Below are positions 37,078 to 47,909 of a DNA stretch of 64,000 nucleotides, one piece after another. The position numbers and the translations under genes are program-made. How positions within the stretch are numbered: position 1 is the first letter of the stretch; every line of letters begins with the position of its first letter. Source of the DNA: Motacilla alba alba (Eukaryota > Chordata > Aves > Passeriformes > Motacillidae); contig NC_052018.1 in NCBI RefSeq assembly GCF_015832195.1, forward strand, positions 40,583,258-40,647,257. The letters are read 5' to 3'. The notes beneath the pieces are model-generated. The model did not search any database, had not been told where the DNA came from, and was given only the letters and a program-made list of their open reading frames with translations.

Positions 37078-38198
37078 CAAGACACTTTGACACTGCTGCT
37101 CCCGCAGCATACTCCTAGAAAAGCTATCAGCCCATAGCTTGGACAGGAGCACTCTTTGCTGGATTAGGAACTGGCTGGATGGCCGGGCCCAGCGAGGGGT
37201 GGTGAACATGGTGGTGGCATGCATCTGGCAGCCAGTCACCAGTGGTGTCCCCCAGGGGTCTGTGCTGGGGCCTGTTCTGTTCAATATTTTTATTGATGAT
37301 ATGGAGGAGGGTATTGAGTCTTTTATCAGTAAATTTGCAGATGACACAAAGCTGGGAGCATGTGTTGATCTGTTGGAAGGGAGAAGGGCTCTGCATAGAG
37401 ACCTGGAATGCTTGGATGAATGGGCAGAGTTCAATAGGATGAAGATTAATAAGTCCAAGTGCTGAGTCCTGCATTTTGGCCACAACAATCCTCTAGGCTG
37501 GGGACAGTGTGGCTGGACAGTGCCCAGGCAGAAAAGGACCTGGGGGTGCTGGTCAACAGCGACTGAACATGAGCCAGCAGTGTGCCCTGGTGGCCAAGAA
37601 GGCCAATGGTGTCCTGGCCTGTATCAGGAATGGTGTGGCCAGCAGGAGCAGGGAGGTTGTTCTTCCCCTGTACTCGGCACTGGTGAGGCCACACCTTGAG
37701 TGCTGTGTCCAGTTCTGGCCCCTCAGTTTGGGAAGGACGTTGAGACGCTCGAGCGCATCCAGAGAGCAACGAGGCTGGTGGGGGGCTGGGAACACAAGCC
37801 TTGTGAGGAACGGCTGAGGGAGCTGCGGTGGCTCTGCCTGGAGAAACGGAGACTCAGGGGTGCCCTTATCACTCTCTATAACTGCCTGAAAGGTGGGTGT
37901 AGTCAGGTGGGTGTGGTCTCTTTCTCCAGGCAGCCACTGACAGAATGAGAGGACACAGCCTTAAGCTGCACCAAGGGAAACACAAGTTGGATATAAGGAA
38001 AAAGTTTTTTTATGGAAAGGGTGATAAAGTACTGGAATGGCCTGCCTGGGGAGGTGGTGGAGTCACCATCCCTGGATGTGCTTAAAAAGAGACTGGATAT
38101 GGCACTCAGTACCATGGTTTAGTTGAGGTGTTAGGGCATGGGTTGGACTCAATGATCTTGAAGGTCTCTTCCAACCTAGCCATTCTGTGAATTCTGTG
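37078..38198 (+). mobile_element. CR1 LINE, 5'-truncated copy
   Basis: About 1.1 kb of the 3' part of a chicken-repeat-1 retrotransposon is present. It begins at reverse-transcriptase motif A (TTTGACACTG, 37086) and continues through the palm, thumb and C-terminal regions. It finishes with the CR1 signature GGTTGGACTCAATGATCTTG...CTCTTCCAACC and two terminal 8-mers (ATTCTGTG at 38183-38190 and 38191-38198). Full-length CR1 elements are about 4.5 kb, so the 5' three-quarters are missing, as is usual for CR1. A 3' end defined by the short 8-mer repeat instead of poly(A) is diagnostic. The sequence is only moderately diverged, with recognisable protein over most of its length, so the copy is not extremely old. 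Confidence 0.95.
37086..38115 (+). pseudogene. CR1 ORF2 remnant (reverse transcriptase), inactivated
   Basis: The longest intact piece runs from about 37139 to the TGA at 37463-37465. It contains the [17 protein letters not shown] block and the catalytic FADD box (37334-37345) followed by TKLG. Motif A (FD, 37086-37091) is out of frame with it because of a roughly 2-base insertion near 37095. The stop at 37463 sits where CR1 elements normally have an Arg codon, consistent with CGA-to-TGA decay. Further downstream, pieces such as [37 protein letters not shown] and [19 protein letters not shown] are in different frames. The endonuclease domain is absent. The remnant cannot encode active protein. 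Confidence 0.92.
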
Positions 38199-38199
38199 T

Positions 38200-39290
38200 C
38201 TTGATGTTACATTCTATTCCCCCTAGACTGTACTTTCTAAAAGATCTCAAATGCTGCAAAATGAGAATTGTACGTTTTTAGAGAACGCTGAGAGGATGAT
38301 CCATGCTGACAGGCACTCACTTGCTATCTGCCACAGGTAGTCCAGCATTTGGTGCTTCAGGGCACTGAAAGAATTTGATCTAATCTTATATTATAAGAAG
38401 CACCCAACATTGTACATTCTCTTTTCCAACACAGACACTTGTGTACAGCCTAAGGGCCAATCCTGTTCCTCTTGAAATCAGTTGGAGTTTTTGCCTTTGC
38501 TTCAGCAGCAGAGGGGGAAGGAGCAACTTTTGTAAGGGTGTTAATGATGACTGGTCCTCCAGTCTTTCCATCCTAATCACTGTTTAATGGGAGAAGTCGG
38601 ACACAACAGTGCTGGAAACACTACCTGTATAATTAGAGCAACCTGCCTTCCAGCTTTTTTTTCTGTCAGTAACTTCTCTTTCATTGCTCTTCCTTGCTAA
38701 AAAACTGAAATTCATGCATTGGCTGGTAATCTGGATTAAGGAAAGGAGAGGCCCTTTCAGCAGAGACAGAGTTGTATGAACATCAAAAGATTCAGGGTTC
38801 TTCTGTAATAAAAACAAACTCATTAACTGCATTAGAAGGACATGTACACAGAATGCAAATACTCTCAATAACTAAACACTTCTTGTAAACAGCTGATGAA
38901 TTGTGCTTATTGAAACAAAGCCTGAATACAGAAGCCAATGACTAAGACTTAAGAATGCCTTTCATTTTCTTTCCCATCTTGTTAGCCAGTAAAATGCATT
39001 TATTGTATCCTATCATTGCCATTCATTGTAGCACATCAGACTTTAAACCAAGAAGATATGTTACAGATACTGTGCAGAGCTGCATAACTGGGAAACGAGG
39101 TCTTTGCTGAATGCAGGTTTTCTCTGCCTGATCTTTGCTAATAGAAACGTTGGAGCACTCTTACAATAAACCCAGGGACTGATCTGGCAATGTTCATGCT
39201 GGTGATCCTTTCCCTTACAAATAACACAGGTCCTTAGAAACTGCTTGCAAGAAGCACTCATCTTCTTTTTTTTTTTCTATTGCCCAAAAC
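38200..39290. other. Non-coding stretch after CR1
   Basis: No gene is confirmed. A minus-strand 66-codon frame at 39061-39261 includes a C-x2-C-x4-H-x4-C spacing (CVICKGKDHQHEHC), discussed among the findings. It lacks other support. Confidence 0.4.
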
Positions 39291-39293
39291 TAT

Positions 39294-39495
39294 AGGACTT
39301 GGGTCAAAAATATGCAAGTAAAAGAAAATATTTACCAAATTTAAGGACTGCATCGAATGCTTTTAATAGCTTCAAACACAGAGATAGGAACAATTGCAGG
39401 ACTGGGTCAAAAATATGCAATTGAGAGAAAATATTGACCAAATGTAAAGACTGCATCAACTGCTTTTAATAGCTTCAAACACAGAGATAGAAACA
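39294..39495 (+). repeat. 103-bp tandem duplication (two diverged copies)
   Basis: The unit beginning GGACTTGGGTCAAAAATATG is repeated with a 103-base offset (GGGTCAAAAA at 39301 and at 39404). The copies share long identical runs such as CTTTTAATAGCTTCAAACAC and differ at about ten scattered positions, so the duplication is not very recent. No gene spans it. Confidence 0.92.
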
Positions 39496-39499
39496 TGTC

Positions 39500-40185
39500 T
39501 AAGTTTGATAAAAAACATCCAAAAAGGTCTGTTTTCATATCACATTATCCATTCCTGGCTGGCTGTAAGCAGCAGAGCCTGATCCAGCTAGGTCTTATTC
39601 ATGTAGGTAATCCCTTTGACCCTAGTCATAAATACATTATTCTAGTTCAAGATAATCTCCAAGTATCAATCTGAACTGATGTCTGTGCTCTTGAACACAA
39701 ATGCACATTTTCCATTTCTTCCATCTCACAGCTGTAATGCTAAGCAGGCTGTCTTAACATAATATTTTGCTTTAAAAAACACAAGAGTATCCCACCAAAA
39801 CTGACTTTTAAAAAGAAAAAATCCAGGTGGCTCAATTTGGAAAGAAACTTTGGATTTGTTGTAGTTCTCTTTCTGTGTGCTTTTTTTCCCAAAGGCAGAC
39901 ATTCATACACATATAATTCCCTCTTCTTGTCACTGGGCTTCTGGGTCAGTGAACATTCCTTTGCTGTAGTGTTTTTCAGATGAAACTCCAAGAGAAACAC
40001 TGTCCTCAATGATGGGTCGGATACAGAAGAGGAGGATGGGCAAATATTCTAAGATTGGCCTGGATTCTTGCCAGGAGCAGAAGAAAAGAGCCTTTGTGTT
40101 TGGACATCTGAAGGCCAGGCATAAACATGTTAGCCGATACTTAACACCCAAAGCCAGAGCCAAAACCGTTAGACACCCTGAATAA
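39500..40185. other. Non-coding stretch
   Basis: Only short minus-strand frames (up to 89 codons) are present, and no element is recognised. Confidence 0.4.
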
Positions 40186-40189
40186 TCCC

Positions 40190-40560
40190 CGCTAGGCCTC
40201 CTTTGGGTTTCAACTGCCCATTACAATGGGGCAGCCTCCTCCAATTACCAAATGTGTTTCTTCTAAAAACATCCTTACAGGAACTCCCAAAATAGCAGCG
40301 ATTAAAAGCAAACAGCCTGTAATTCATTGACATATGCAAACCTTTTAATGTTTTGCAGGAGACGAGTTGCAACTTTTTGTACCTACAAGACTATTTATGC
40401 ATTTTTAATAATTACCCTTGTATATTATGTGATACAATTCCTTTAGGCATTTAGTTAAGAGAAGCAACAGAATTCACATTCAAAAGAAACTGTTAGTTTT
40501 GCTGCAAGAAGCGCAGCTAATTTATGTAGTGAATTTTTTATACAATTTTCCCCTGATTTC
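40190..40560. promoter_or_regulatory. Candidate conserved non-coding element
   Basis: The block is AT-rich, motif-dense and free of simple repeats. It contains CAGCGATTAAAAGC, CTGTAATTCATTGACATATG, ATTTATGCATTTTTAATAATTAC and GAAGCGCAGCTAATTTATG. The scattered CpGs and TAAT/octamer-like motifs resemble developmental enhancers. Orthologue alignment was not available. Confidence 0.32.
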
Positions 40561-40613
40561 TCTTCCCTGCTGTCCTCTTTCCCCTTTCTTCTTCACTACA
40601 TTAAGAAATTCTG

Positions 40614-41375
40614 ATGTGCCTGCAGCAACATCCACTGGTGGGGAGTGTCTGCAGTGATGCCAGCCCTGACTTCCCAGCAGTGGAAGTCAGCAATGTGTGC
40701 TGCTTCAGCAGGACCCGCTCCCTTCTGAGCCCCCTTGGGAACGGCCTCACCCTAGGGTCCTCTCTGATCACACACCTTCTGCGAGCTGCAGAAGTGTCAC
40801 CTGGCAGACAGCGATCCCCAGCCCATCTGTTCTGCACGGGAAACAGCACCAGGAAATCTTTCCTGCAGATCAAGAATAGAGATGCTTTCACAACCAACGT
40901 GGTCCTGCAAGCTCTGACTTTTATTCGAGCTCAGATCCCCGCATTGCCACCCAACCCCTCAGCTCTAGTTTGGGATGAGCTGATCCAAGTGCCAGGCAGG
41001 GAAATTCATGCACGGGGCTGGGCATGGCACGCCTGCAGTTCCCACCACAAGCACGGGCACACAAGGTTTGGGAAAGCAGTGCCTGGACTAACAGCACAAC
41101 TCACCAAAGGTTCTAGCTACAGGCAGTGCTTTACCCCTGCCTCAGGGGTAAAAGGTAAAGAGCTCGTTTCCTCCTCACCAGAAGGCAAAGGACCAGATCC
41201 CCGGCTGTATTCCGGCACTGATTTCATCCATTTATACATGCCAAAAACCTGCTCCTCCCTCTTTCCTTACTTCAGCAACCAAAGAAAATCAGGTCAAATA
41301 CTTTTGTGTCACTGTGGTTTGACAATATATTTGAGGAGGGATTTTCAAGTCAGCCATTGCAGATACTACACTTAA
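40614..41375 (+). CDS. Longest ATG open frame, function unknown, doubtful
   Basis: A true ATG opens 253 codons ending in TAA, the longest frame in the window. The product would be about 28 kDa, Ser/Leu/His/Cys-rich, with no signal peptide, membrane segment, repeat or motif that I recognise. It sits directly after the enhancer-like block at 40190-40560. The local GC is higher than the surroundings, which lengthens chance frames, and an antisense 98-codon frame overlaps its start. It could be a single-exon lineage-specific gene, part of a non-coding RNA, or chance. I favour chance or non-coding. Confidence 0.15.
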   Translation: MCLQQHPLVGSVCSDASPDFPAVEVSNVCCFSRTRSLLSPLGNGLTLGSSLITHLLRAAEVSPGRQRSPAHLFCTGNSTRKSFLQIKNRDAFTTNVVLQALTFIRAQIPALPPNPSALVWDELIQVPGREIHARGWAWHACSSHHKHGHTRFGKAVPGLTAQLTKGSSYRQCFTPASGVKGKELVSSSPEGKGPDPRLYSGTDFIHLYMPKTCSSLFPYFSNQRKSGQILLCHCGLTIYLRRDFQVSHCRYYT

Positions 41376-41379
41376 GGAA

Positions 41380-43635
41380 AATGCAAAAAAACCCTATTTC
41401 TTAGCATGTGCAGGTCACACTTATTACACACTAACATTTCTCTTGGTTTCAGAAGGCAGTTTGTCAAATCAAGGACTTCATCTTCCCATTGTAAATTAGC
41501 AGTAGGTAATTAGGAACTGCCCACAATTGAATATTGATGTTAAAAATAAATAAATCCCAGCACTTCCCTGTTTAGACAGTAAGAAGGCTTTGCATCAAAA
41601 AACACAGGACACATGAGAATGTGAATAGTAAAGAGCTCATAACAAAGAAGGATAAACTCTTCATTGTGTGATTACAGCATTCATTTCTTTCTCTGTAACT
41701 GAGAACCTATACAAACAAATGGGATATAAAGGCAACATATACCGAGATATCAGCTGTAATCTGCCAATTCTTCAGCCAAAGTTACTGGAACACAAAGGAA
41801 AGGGGCAAGGTTTACACAAGGTGCGCACTGAGTCAGCTCTTGTCTCAACAAAACTCCTCCTCAGCTCCTATAGCTGCAGCAGGACAAGTCTAGGTAGGGC
41901 TAACAAAACCACTTGCCCAGCTCTAGCAGTATTTCAGCCCAGATCTTTGCTCGTCCTCAGAGTTCACTTGAGATTATGACTCACTGTAGGTGAATCCTTT
42001 AGTGGCTACACTCGCAGCAATTTCAAGCCCTGCATCATCAAAATTCCTGGGCAGCCTGCTGCATGGGAGGCATGGATCTTTGGCTGCAGAGCACAAGGTA
42101 GTTTCGGTATCTGAAGGAAAAAAACATTTGAACAAGAAATATCTATGCCTGTCTCCAGTGCACAAGGCAGGACTTGGGCCATCATTCAGCCTGGAGTGGA
42201 GCCCCTGAGTCTGTGCCACAGAGGATGCTTGTGCTCACTTGTGTGTGCCCACAGCCTGCTTGCAGCTATAGCAGGGGTAGGGCAGCCAGGTGGGTGGAAA
42301 TCCTCAGCAAATGTACACGTGCTCCAAAACCCTCCTTAAGAAGTATTCTAGGTAGGGGAAGACAATCAGCCACAGAAAACCATCTTTTTATGGCCTTTTG
42401 TTCTTTGCAGGAGTCCTCCCCTAGACTTAGGTACCTCATCTGCGGCTTCCTACCTCCCAAAATTACCAAAAAATTCCTCAGCCAGCTCTAGATCAACCTC
42501 ACAGGAGAGCAGGGGGAACCCTGGTTCCACTGTAGCTGAACACAGAGAGCTAGCAGATTGTGAAAAGAAGTGTTTGTCCTGACCTTATCTCGATCCCTTG
42601 GAAAAGAGATCTCTCCCTTCCTATGACTTTACAGGCCAGGAGTGGGGAAATGGAAATGTAACATTGTTTCAGTGCATCACAGCGACAGTGTTTGTAGCAA
42701 AGTTTTATTTTGAGAAGAAAAAAGACTTCATGCTAAGAAAGGTTTACCAGAATATCAGCAGCAATTCATGTAACAGCAACAATTTAGAGCAAAAGTGCAA
42801 GATCTGGCTCTGACACTTCAGGCAGCATATACTAAAAGGAGAAATTGTGATAGAATTACTGAACTAACATTGCTTTCATTCATTTTATAGGCCAAAATTA
42901 TTGTCTCAAATCCTTCTGAAGCACTCAGATGCTCAGGGTGCTTTGCAGTACTGTCATCCCACTCCAGGTGGATTTTCTACCACCAGGGAGAAGCCAGACA
43001 GGCTTGTCTCAATCAGTGATGCTGGTGTCAGCCTGGTGAGCCTGATGAATTGGCTTTGGTTAATGGACCAGGCTTGCTTGTGGCACCATCCCACCCACCC
43101 AAGTGTCACATTCCTCCAGAAGCCCTTAGAAATCAGTCACACAGCAGCTAAATGGAATAGTGGACATTCATTTGGGATGGCAGCTTTCCTGCACAATTCA
43201 AGAGCTATAAGGAGGTAATTATTCACTGGTTTTTCTCTGTGACAAAACTATTTAGAAGGGATTGCAATCTGATGAACACAACTGAGGGAGGAGTGCCCTC
43301 CTTTAATTCTGCAGTAAAATGGAGTCGCCACCCAGCATCATTCTAAGCCTCCTTATTTCTTATTAACCTCAGCATTTCTTTTCTTGCCCCTCAAAAAGCA
43401 CAATTATGTAGACTGACAGTATCTCTCCTGCCCTAATGCCTCGCTACAGTATATACCTTTTCTTTTGACCCTCTCTCCTGAGCCAGATTTGAGCCTCTGG
43501 TAGGCTTCATGCTGACACCTCGGTAAGAAAAGCAGGACGATTTAGGAGACAGGCAGGAGAGTTATCAAATAAACTTTCCATTTTATTTACAGTTCAGGAG
43601 CCTTGCAGAATGACACACACTTATGGTTTGGGATC
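41380..43635. other. Non-coding stretch
   Basis: No gene or repeat is recognised. Frames reach 105 codons with no splice or domain support. Confidence 0.4.
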
Positions 43636-43639
43636 ACTA

Positions 43640-43905
43640 GCAATTATTGTAAAGGTGAAAGCAGATACTGCAAATTTAACAAGCCTTTTGTATGAACTAA
43701 TTGCATTAGAATACATTAGTAAGGGTGCACATTGTAGGTTTTATGTTTCATTGGAAAGGTCATCCGAGATTCTGGTTGAATAGTGAAAGAGAGGAAACCA
43801 TATTAGCAGTTTATCCAGCAAGTGTCTCTAGGATGAATTTCCTTCAGGTCATTTGCATTATTTGATTGTAGCTGAATAGTTCTCCCTCTACTAAGCAAGT
43901 AGGGG
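43640..43905. promoter_or_regulatory. Possible conserved non-coding element
   Basis: The sequence is AT-rich and repeat-free, with motifs such as ATCACTAGCAATTATTGTAAAG, GAACTAATTGCATTAG and GTCATTTGCATTATTTG (octamer/POU-like ATTTGCAT). It is called only from composition. Confidence 0.22.
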
Positions 43906-44034
43906 AAGACCTACGGTGACAATAGGGGAAGTTCAAAGTCTTTGAGCCTTATTAGAAGGCTCATTTTCTGCACACATTTCCATGCACTCATTTCCCAGAA
44001 CTAGGCTAGCAGCTGTATAATCAGGACAGCAACT

Positions 44035-44523
44035 TTACATGCCTCCTGTAAAATACCAGCCTCCCAGGAAAAGCTGCTGTTGGTTTTCAGGAGGCAAGAG
44101 GGTTCCTGCTTCTTCAGAGGTGAGACACCCTGTTATGCCACAACACATAAAGCCCCCCCTTGCTGGTCTCTCTGCAGATGATTTTGCCAGTTCCAGTCCT
44201 GCTTCAGCTGCCTTGGGTGTCTCTAAAACACTGTGTTGGAGACAGTCACTAAACCAACTCTGGCAGCCCCCAGGGCTCTCGTGACTTTGCAAGCCTAGGG
44301 GTGGTGGCAGCCCTGAAGAGGTTGCAGGGGGCAGAGGGGTGGTAGCAACAGAGCCAGTGTCTGGGGAAAAGAGAGGGAGAGAGCAGCCCACAGGATCCTG
44401 AAGGAGGTTGTGGGGTGGAGAAGCTGAGCCAAGTAGGGCACAAAGTTTTGGTTCAAAGAGAAGACTCCCCTTCCCAGTCCGGCAGAATTTCTGGGAAGCC
44501 ATCCTCCAGTGCTGCCTCATCAC
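44035..44523 (-). CDS. Doubtful 162-codon minus-strand frame
   Basis: An ATG frame with Pro/Ser/Gly-rich composition ends in GGWYFTGGM. No domain is recognised. It has the same orientation as the candidate terminal exon at 34695-35187, but no splice donor in a compatible phase was identified. The local GC-richness makes chance likely. Confidence 0.1.
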   Translation of the reverse strand: MMRQHWRMASQKFCRTGKGSLLFEPKLCALLGSASPPHNLLQDPVGCSLPLFSPDTGSVATTPLPPATSSGLPPPLGLQSHESPGGCQSWFSDCLQHSVLETPKAAEAGLELAKSSAERPARGGFMCCGITGCLTSEEAGTLLPPENQQQLFLGGWYFTGGM

Positions 44524-44529
44524 ATGGCT

Positions 44530-46870
44530 GCAGGAAGGGGACTAAGTGACGACCAGAGAAGGGCAGAGACTGTGTCTATCCAGACATTGTTGATCTGATG
44601 GTATAAAATCTTCTGGTTACTCCATGAATACCCATCAGGATCTCCAGAGGAGTAGCTAGTGTCCACCAGTTTTACTGAGCTGTGTATTTCAACCAACCCT
44701 CCAGAAAATCTTACTGTGTAAAAATCAGTAGGTGGCATTCCACTAGGCTAAAGAGTGCCTATAAGAGAAGCTAACTTGATGCTAAAAATTGTTCCCATCC
44801 TCCCCAAACCGCTCTCTATTGTGTAAGTGGCAAAGAAAACACAGCACCCTCTAGGAGGCTGTAGTGGCATTTACGCTGTCACCAGCCACCTTTGCTCTGA
44901 AAGGAGGTGGCTTCTGCCCATCTGCCACTCCCAGAAGATGTAAAAGAGAGGAGCATATGGTTTTGAGAAAATGAAAGGTCCTGGTATCTCAGCTTGGTAA
45001 AGCTATTGACTTACTGTCTGACCTCTGGCAAGACACGTGCCCTCCATCTGCCCGGCTCTGGCTGGCGAGACAAGCCAGAAGAGACTCAAGTGCAGAGATG
45101 CTGAGTTTGAGTTTAGCTTGTCAGAGCCACAGCAGCTGGTCACCCCTTTGATGCTGACAAGCTACATTAAGGCCCATTTCAGCCAGAAAAGCTGGGTCTC
45201 CTCACCCCACAAATTCAAACTGGCTCTAAGACTCCCAACAACTTCCCAAGCCCAGGAGCACAAGGACTGTAAAAATATGCATAGTATGACTGCTGCAAGG
45301 GTCAGCTGGGACCCCCTGGGCCCTAGCTCCTCTTCCCTCAGCTCTATAGCCCATTCTCCAGCTGCTGCAGCCCCACAGGCTCTTCACATCTGCTGGGACT
45401 GCACACTCACTCCTCGCCTATAGCTCCTTTATACAAATGCTATCACTCAACCACGGCCAAGGAAGCGAATCAATCCACTCTGCATTGAACGTCACCTCTG
45501 GCAAGGTTAAAACTTCAGTTCAGCAAAGCCCTTGTGCATTTGGCCATGGGGACTCGTCCTGTGCTGCAGCTCATCGTGTAGGAGAGCTCTGATTGTGCAG
45601 AGGATGACTAAGCCCCATCAGAAACCAGAGGCACCTCAGCCTTCCAGAACTGAGACAGCAAAACCTTAACATGGGGATGGTGAATATTGTCCATCCTTCC
45701 TTAAAGCTGCATAGCAGCCCAAACAATAATTTTACATACTCCACATTAAAAACATAATACTTCAAATTTTAATGTCCCATAATTTGCGTATGGAATTCCA
45801 GGGAGGATATTTGATGGAGTGTGTGTCACAGCTCCTGTATGTATGTACTGTATTCAAAGGACATGACAATCTAGCATAACATCAGGTGAGTCCTAATATT
45901 AGCCATATTTTAAGACCCATTTTAAATATTTAAAGATACAATCTGAAATAAAAATGGAGCATGAAACGTCCATATTAATAATATTATCATCAACCATTAC
46001 TAAAGTCAAAGGCTTGGGTTTACATCACTGCTCCTGTGCCATTTACAACTTCACCCTGACAACTGCAGCCAGGACCTCTATTTTCCTCTTCTTGGCCCGC
46101 TTTATCATTTCTTTTCATAGGGTACTAAAAGCTGCAAGTTCTAGAGGAGGGGTGAAAGCCTCAATATCCCATCAGGTCCCATCAGCACAAATACCCTGAG
46201 GCTGCTTCTGGTCCCTTCTAGGTGCCACTGAAACAGGCCTGACAAACCCTGTTATTCAACCCCCCAGCACTTTTTTCTCTCCCATCCTACACTAATACCA
46301 ACATGTTTTCACTGTCCTTCAAGTTTCCTGATGAATGAATAGCCATGAAACTTACATCTGGAGCTTGAAAAATATTTTTAAGCACCCTCCTCCAACACGA
46401 CTGGTGCCTGCCACCTCTGTTACCCCCTTCCTTGTTTACTTCACCCTTCTTAGATCCTGGTGTTTCTCTCCATTTCAGTAGGAATGTGAAGGGACAGTGT
46501 TCCTGACTGCTATAAATATTAGGGGGATGAGGAAGAAAGGATTTATATTGGTGGTATATGGGCTAAATATTCATTATATCAATGTCTTTACACAGCAACA
46601 AAGTAAATATAAAAATTTTAACAATGTGTTTTGAAAGGTCATGAAAATACATTGAAATACATCAAGTCAATAACAAGAACTTCAAACTACTCTCAGAAAA
46701 CACTAAATAGCTACATATAAGAATGATAAGCATTGGAAAGAGCTCCATACAAAATCATTTCTCACTTCAGTACCCTCTCATGGTCTGATGGAAAGATTTT
46801 TCTGCTCTGGAAGAAAAATATTTGTTTGTAATATCAGTCTAATACTATTAGTTATATTGATTCGTGTTTG
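44530..46870. other. Non-coding stretch
   Basis: A MIR-like string (CTGTCTGACCTCTGGCAAGAC) lies near 45015-45040 but is too short to call. A 128-codon plus frame at 45037-45423 lacks any support. No gene is recognised. Confidence 0.4.
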
Positions 46871-46879
46871 ACTGTAGGC

Positions 46880-47160
46880 TGGTGGAGTTTTCAAAGCTTT
46901 AGCATTACACAGCTTATGAAAAACCTCTCACAGGAGCTTTGGACTGGGCAAGGTGCATAGCAGGGTCCCCCAAGTGGTGTATATTTTGCTGGATTATGTT
47001 TAATCAAGTCGTGCAATAATTACTACAGATTAAATTGCCTTGAGTTGTTGAAATAGTTTTATTACTACAGCAATATCTTGAGCCCATTTCCTTGAACTAT
47101 TCTACAATTCCATTTCTCCTACTATTCTCTTATTCTTCGTGTGAATAAATACAGTGTTCT
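46880..47160. promoter_or_regulatory. Possible conserved non-coding element
   Basis: It contains CAAGTCGTGCAATAATTACTAC, AGATTAAATTGCC and TTTTATTACTACAGCAATATC with no repeat content. The composition suggests an enhancer, but no alignment supports it here. Confidence 0.25.
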
Positions 47161-47699
47161 TGGCAAACACAAGTGCCTGGAATGTGCTTGCAAAGGACAC
47201 TTCCAAAGACTGCACATAATCATTGTGCTACAATCATAACCCTAACCCTTATATAAAGGAAAAATTCTGTGTGGGGCTTCTGTTTGCCAAACCTCTCTCA
47301 CTTTTCCAAAACTCTCTACAGTATCATTACAAACAAATTTGTTTCCTGGGAAGATCCCTTAGCCCTCATGCTCCAATGATGCATGAACCCCAAGGACTGG
47401 ACATGTTATGCAGGGCTCTGCAAATGTGGATTACTTTTTACCTCAAAATTCATAAACAAAAAAAGGTAAACTCATGTGGACCTGCTTCTCTGAAGTGTTC
47501 ACAGTCTTGGTTTGTATTAAAAAAACAATGATATTAAAATTCCCTAAAATAAAAAAAAATATTCCTAAAAATCAAGAAGATTAACAAAATAGAAACACTA
47601 TTTAAGGTGATGGATCATGTAAGGTAATCACTAAACTCTCAGACTGTAAAACAGGATTACACACCATTTCTTTTTTTTTTTAATTTTCTGTCTTGGACA

Positions 47700-47905
47700 C
47701 TGCAGTATCAACTGCTGTAGTCCTAAATTTAGCCAAACACTGCAATTATCAGATGTATTCAGTTGCAAAAGCTTTTGTCACTTTCCTGGTTGTCTGACGG
47801 TGTACGGTTCAATCATAAAAGGGCAAATGACAGGCGGGTGTAGGAAATGAATTTTCTTCTTCTTCCTGACATACCAGGGGAAGGCCCCCTGCTGTAATAT
47901 GGAAA
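47700..47905. promoter_or_regulatory. Candidate conserved non-coding element with TGACAG motif
   Basis: CTGACGGTGTACGGTTCAAT followed by CATAAAAGGGCAAATGACAG and GCGGGTG combines retained CpGs with a TALE/MEIS-type TGACAG site. The upstream part has CAATTATC and TGTATTCAGTTGC. Very little low-complexity sequence is present. Called by composition only. Confidence 0.3.
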
Positions 47906-47909
47906 ATCT

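Noticed and set aside
37508..37948. Separate plus-strand frames of 82-102 codons
   Set aside because: These are frame-shifted pieces of the CR1 ORF2, included in that element.
45001..45060. MIR-like core string
   Set aside because: Similarity restricted to about 25 bases and not extended by flanking MIR sequence.
47239..47248. CCCTAACCC telomere-like string
   Set aside because: Only about one and a half telomeric units; expected by chance.
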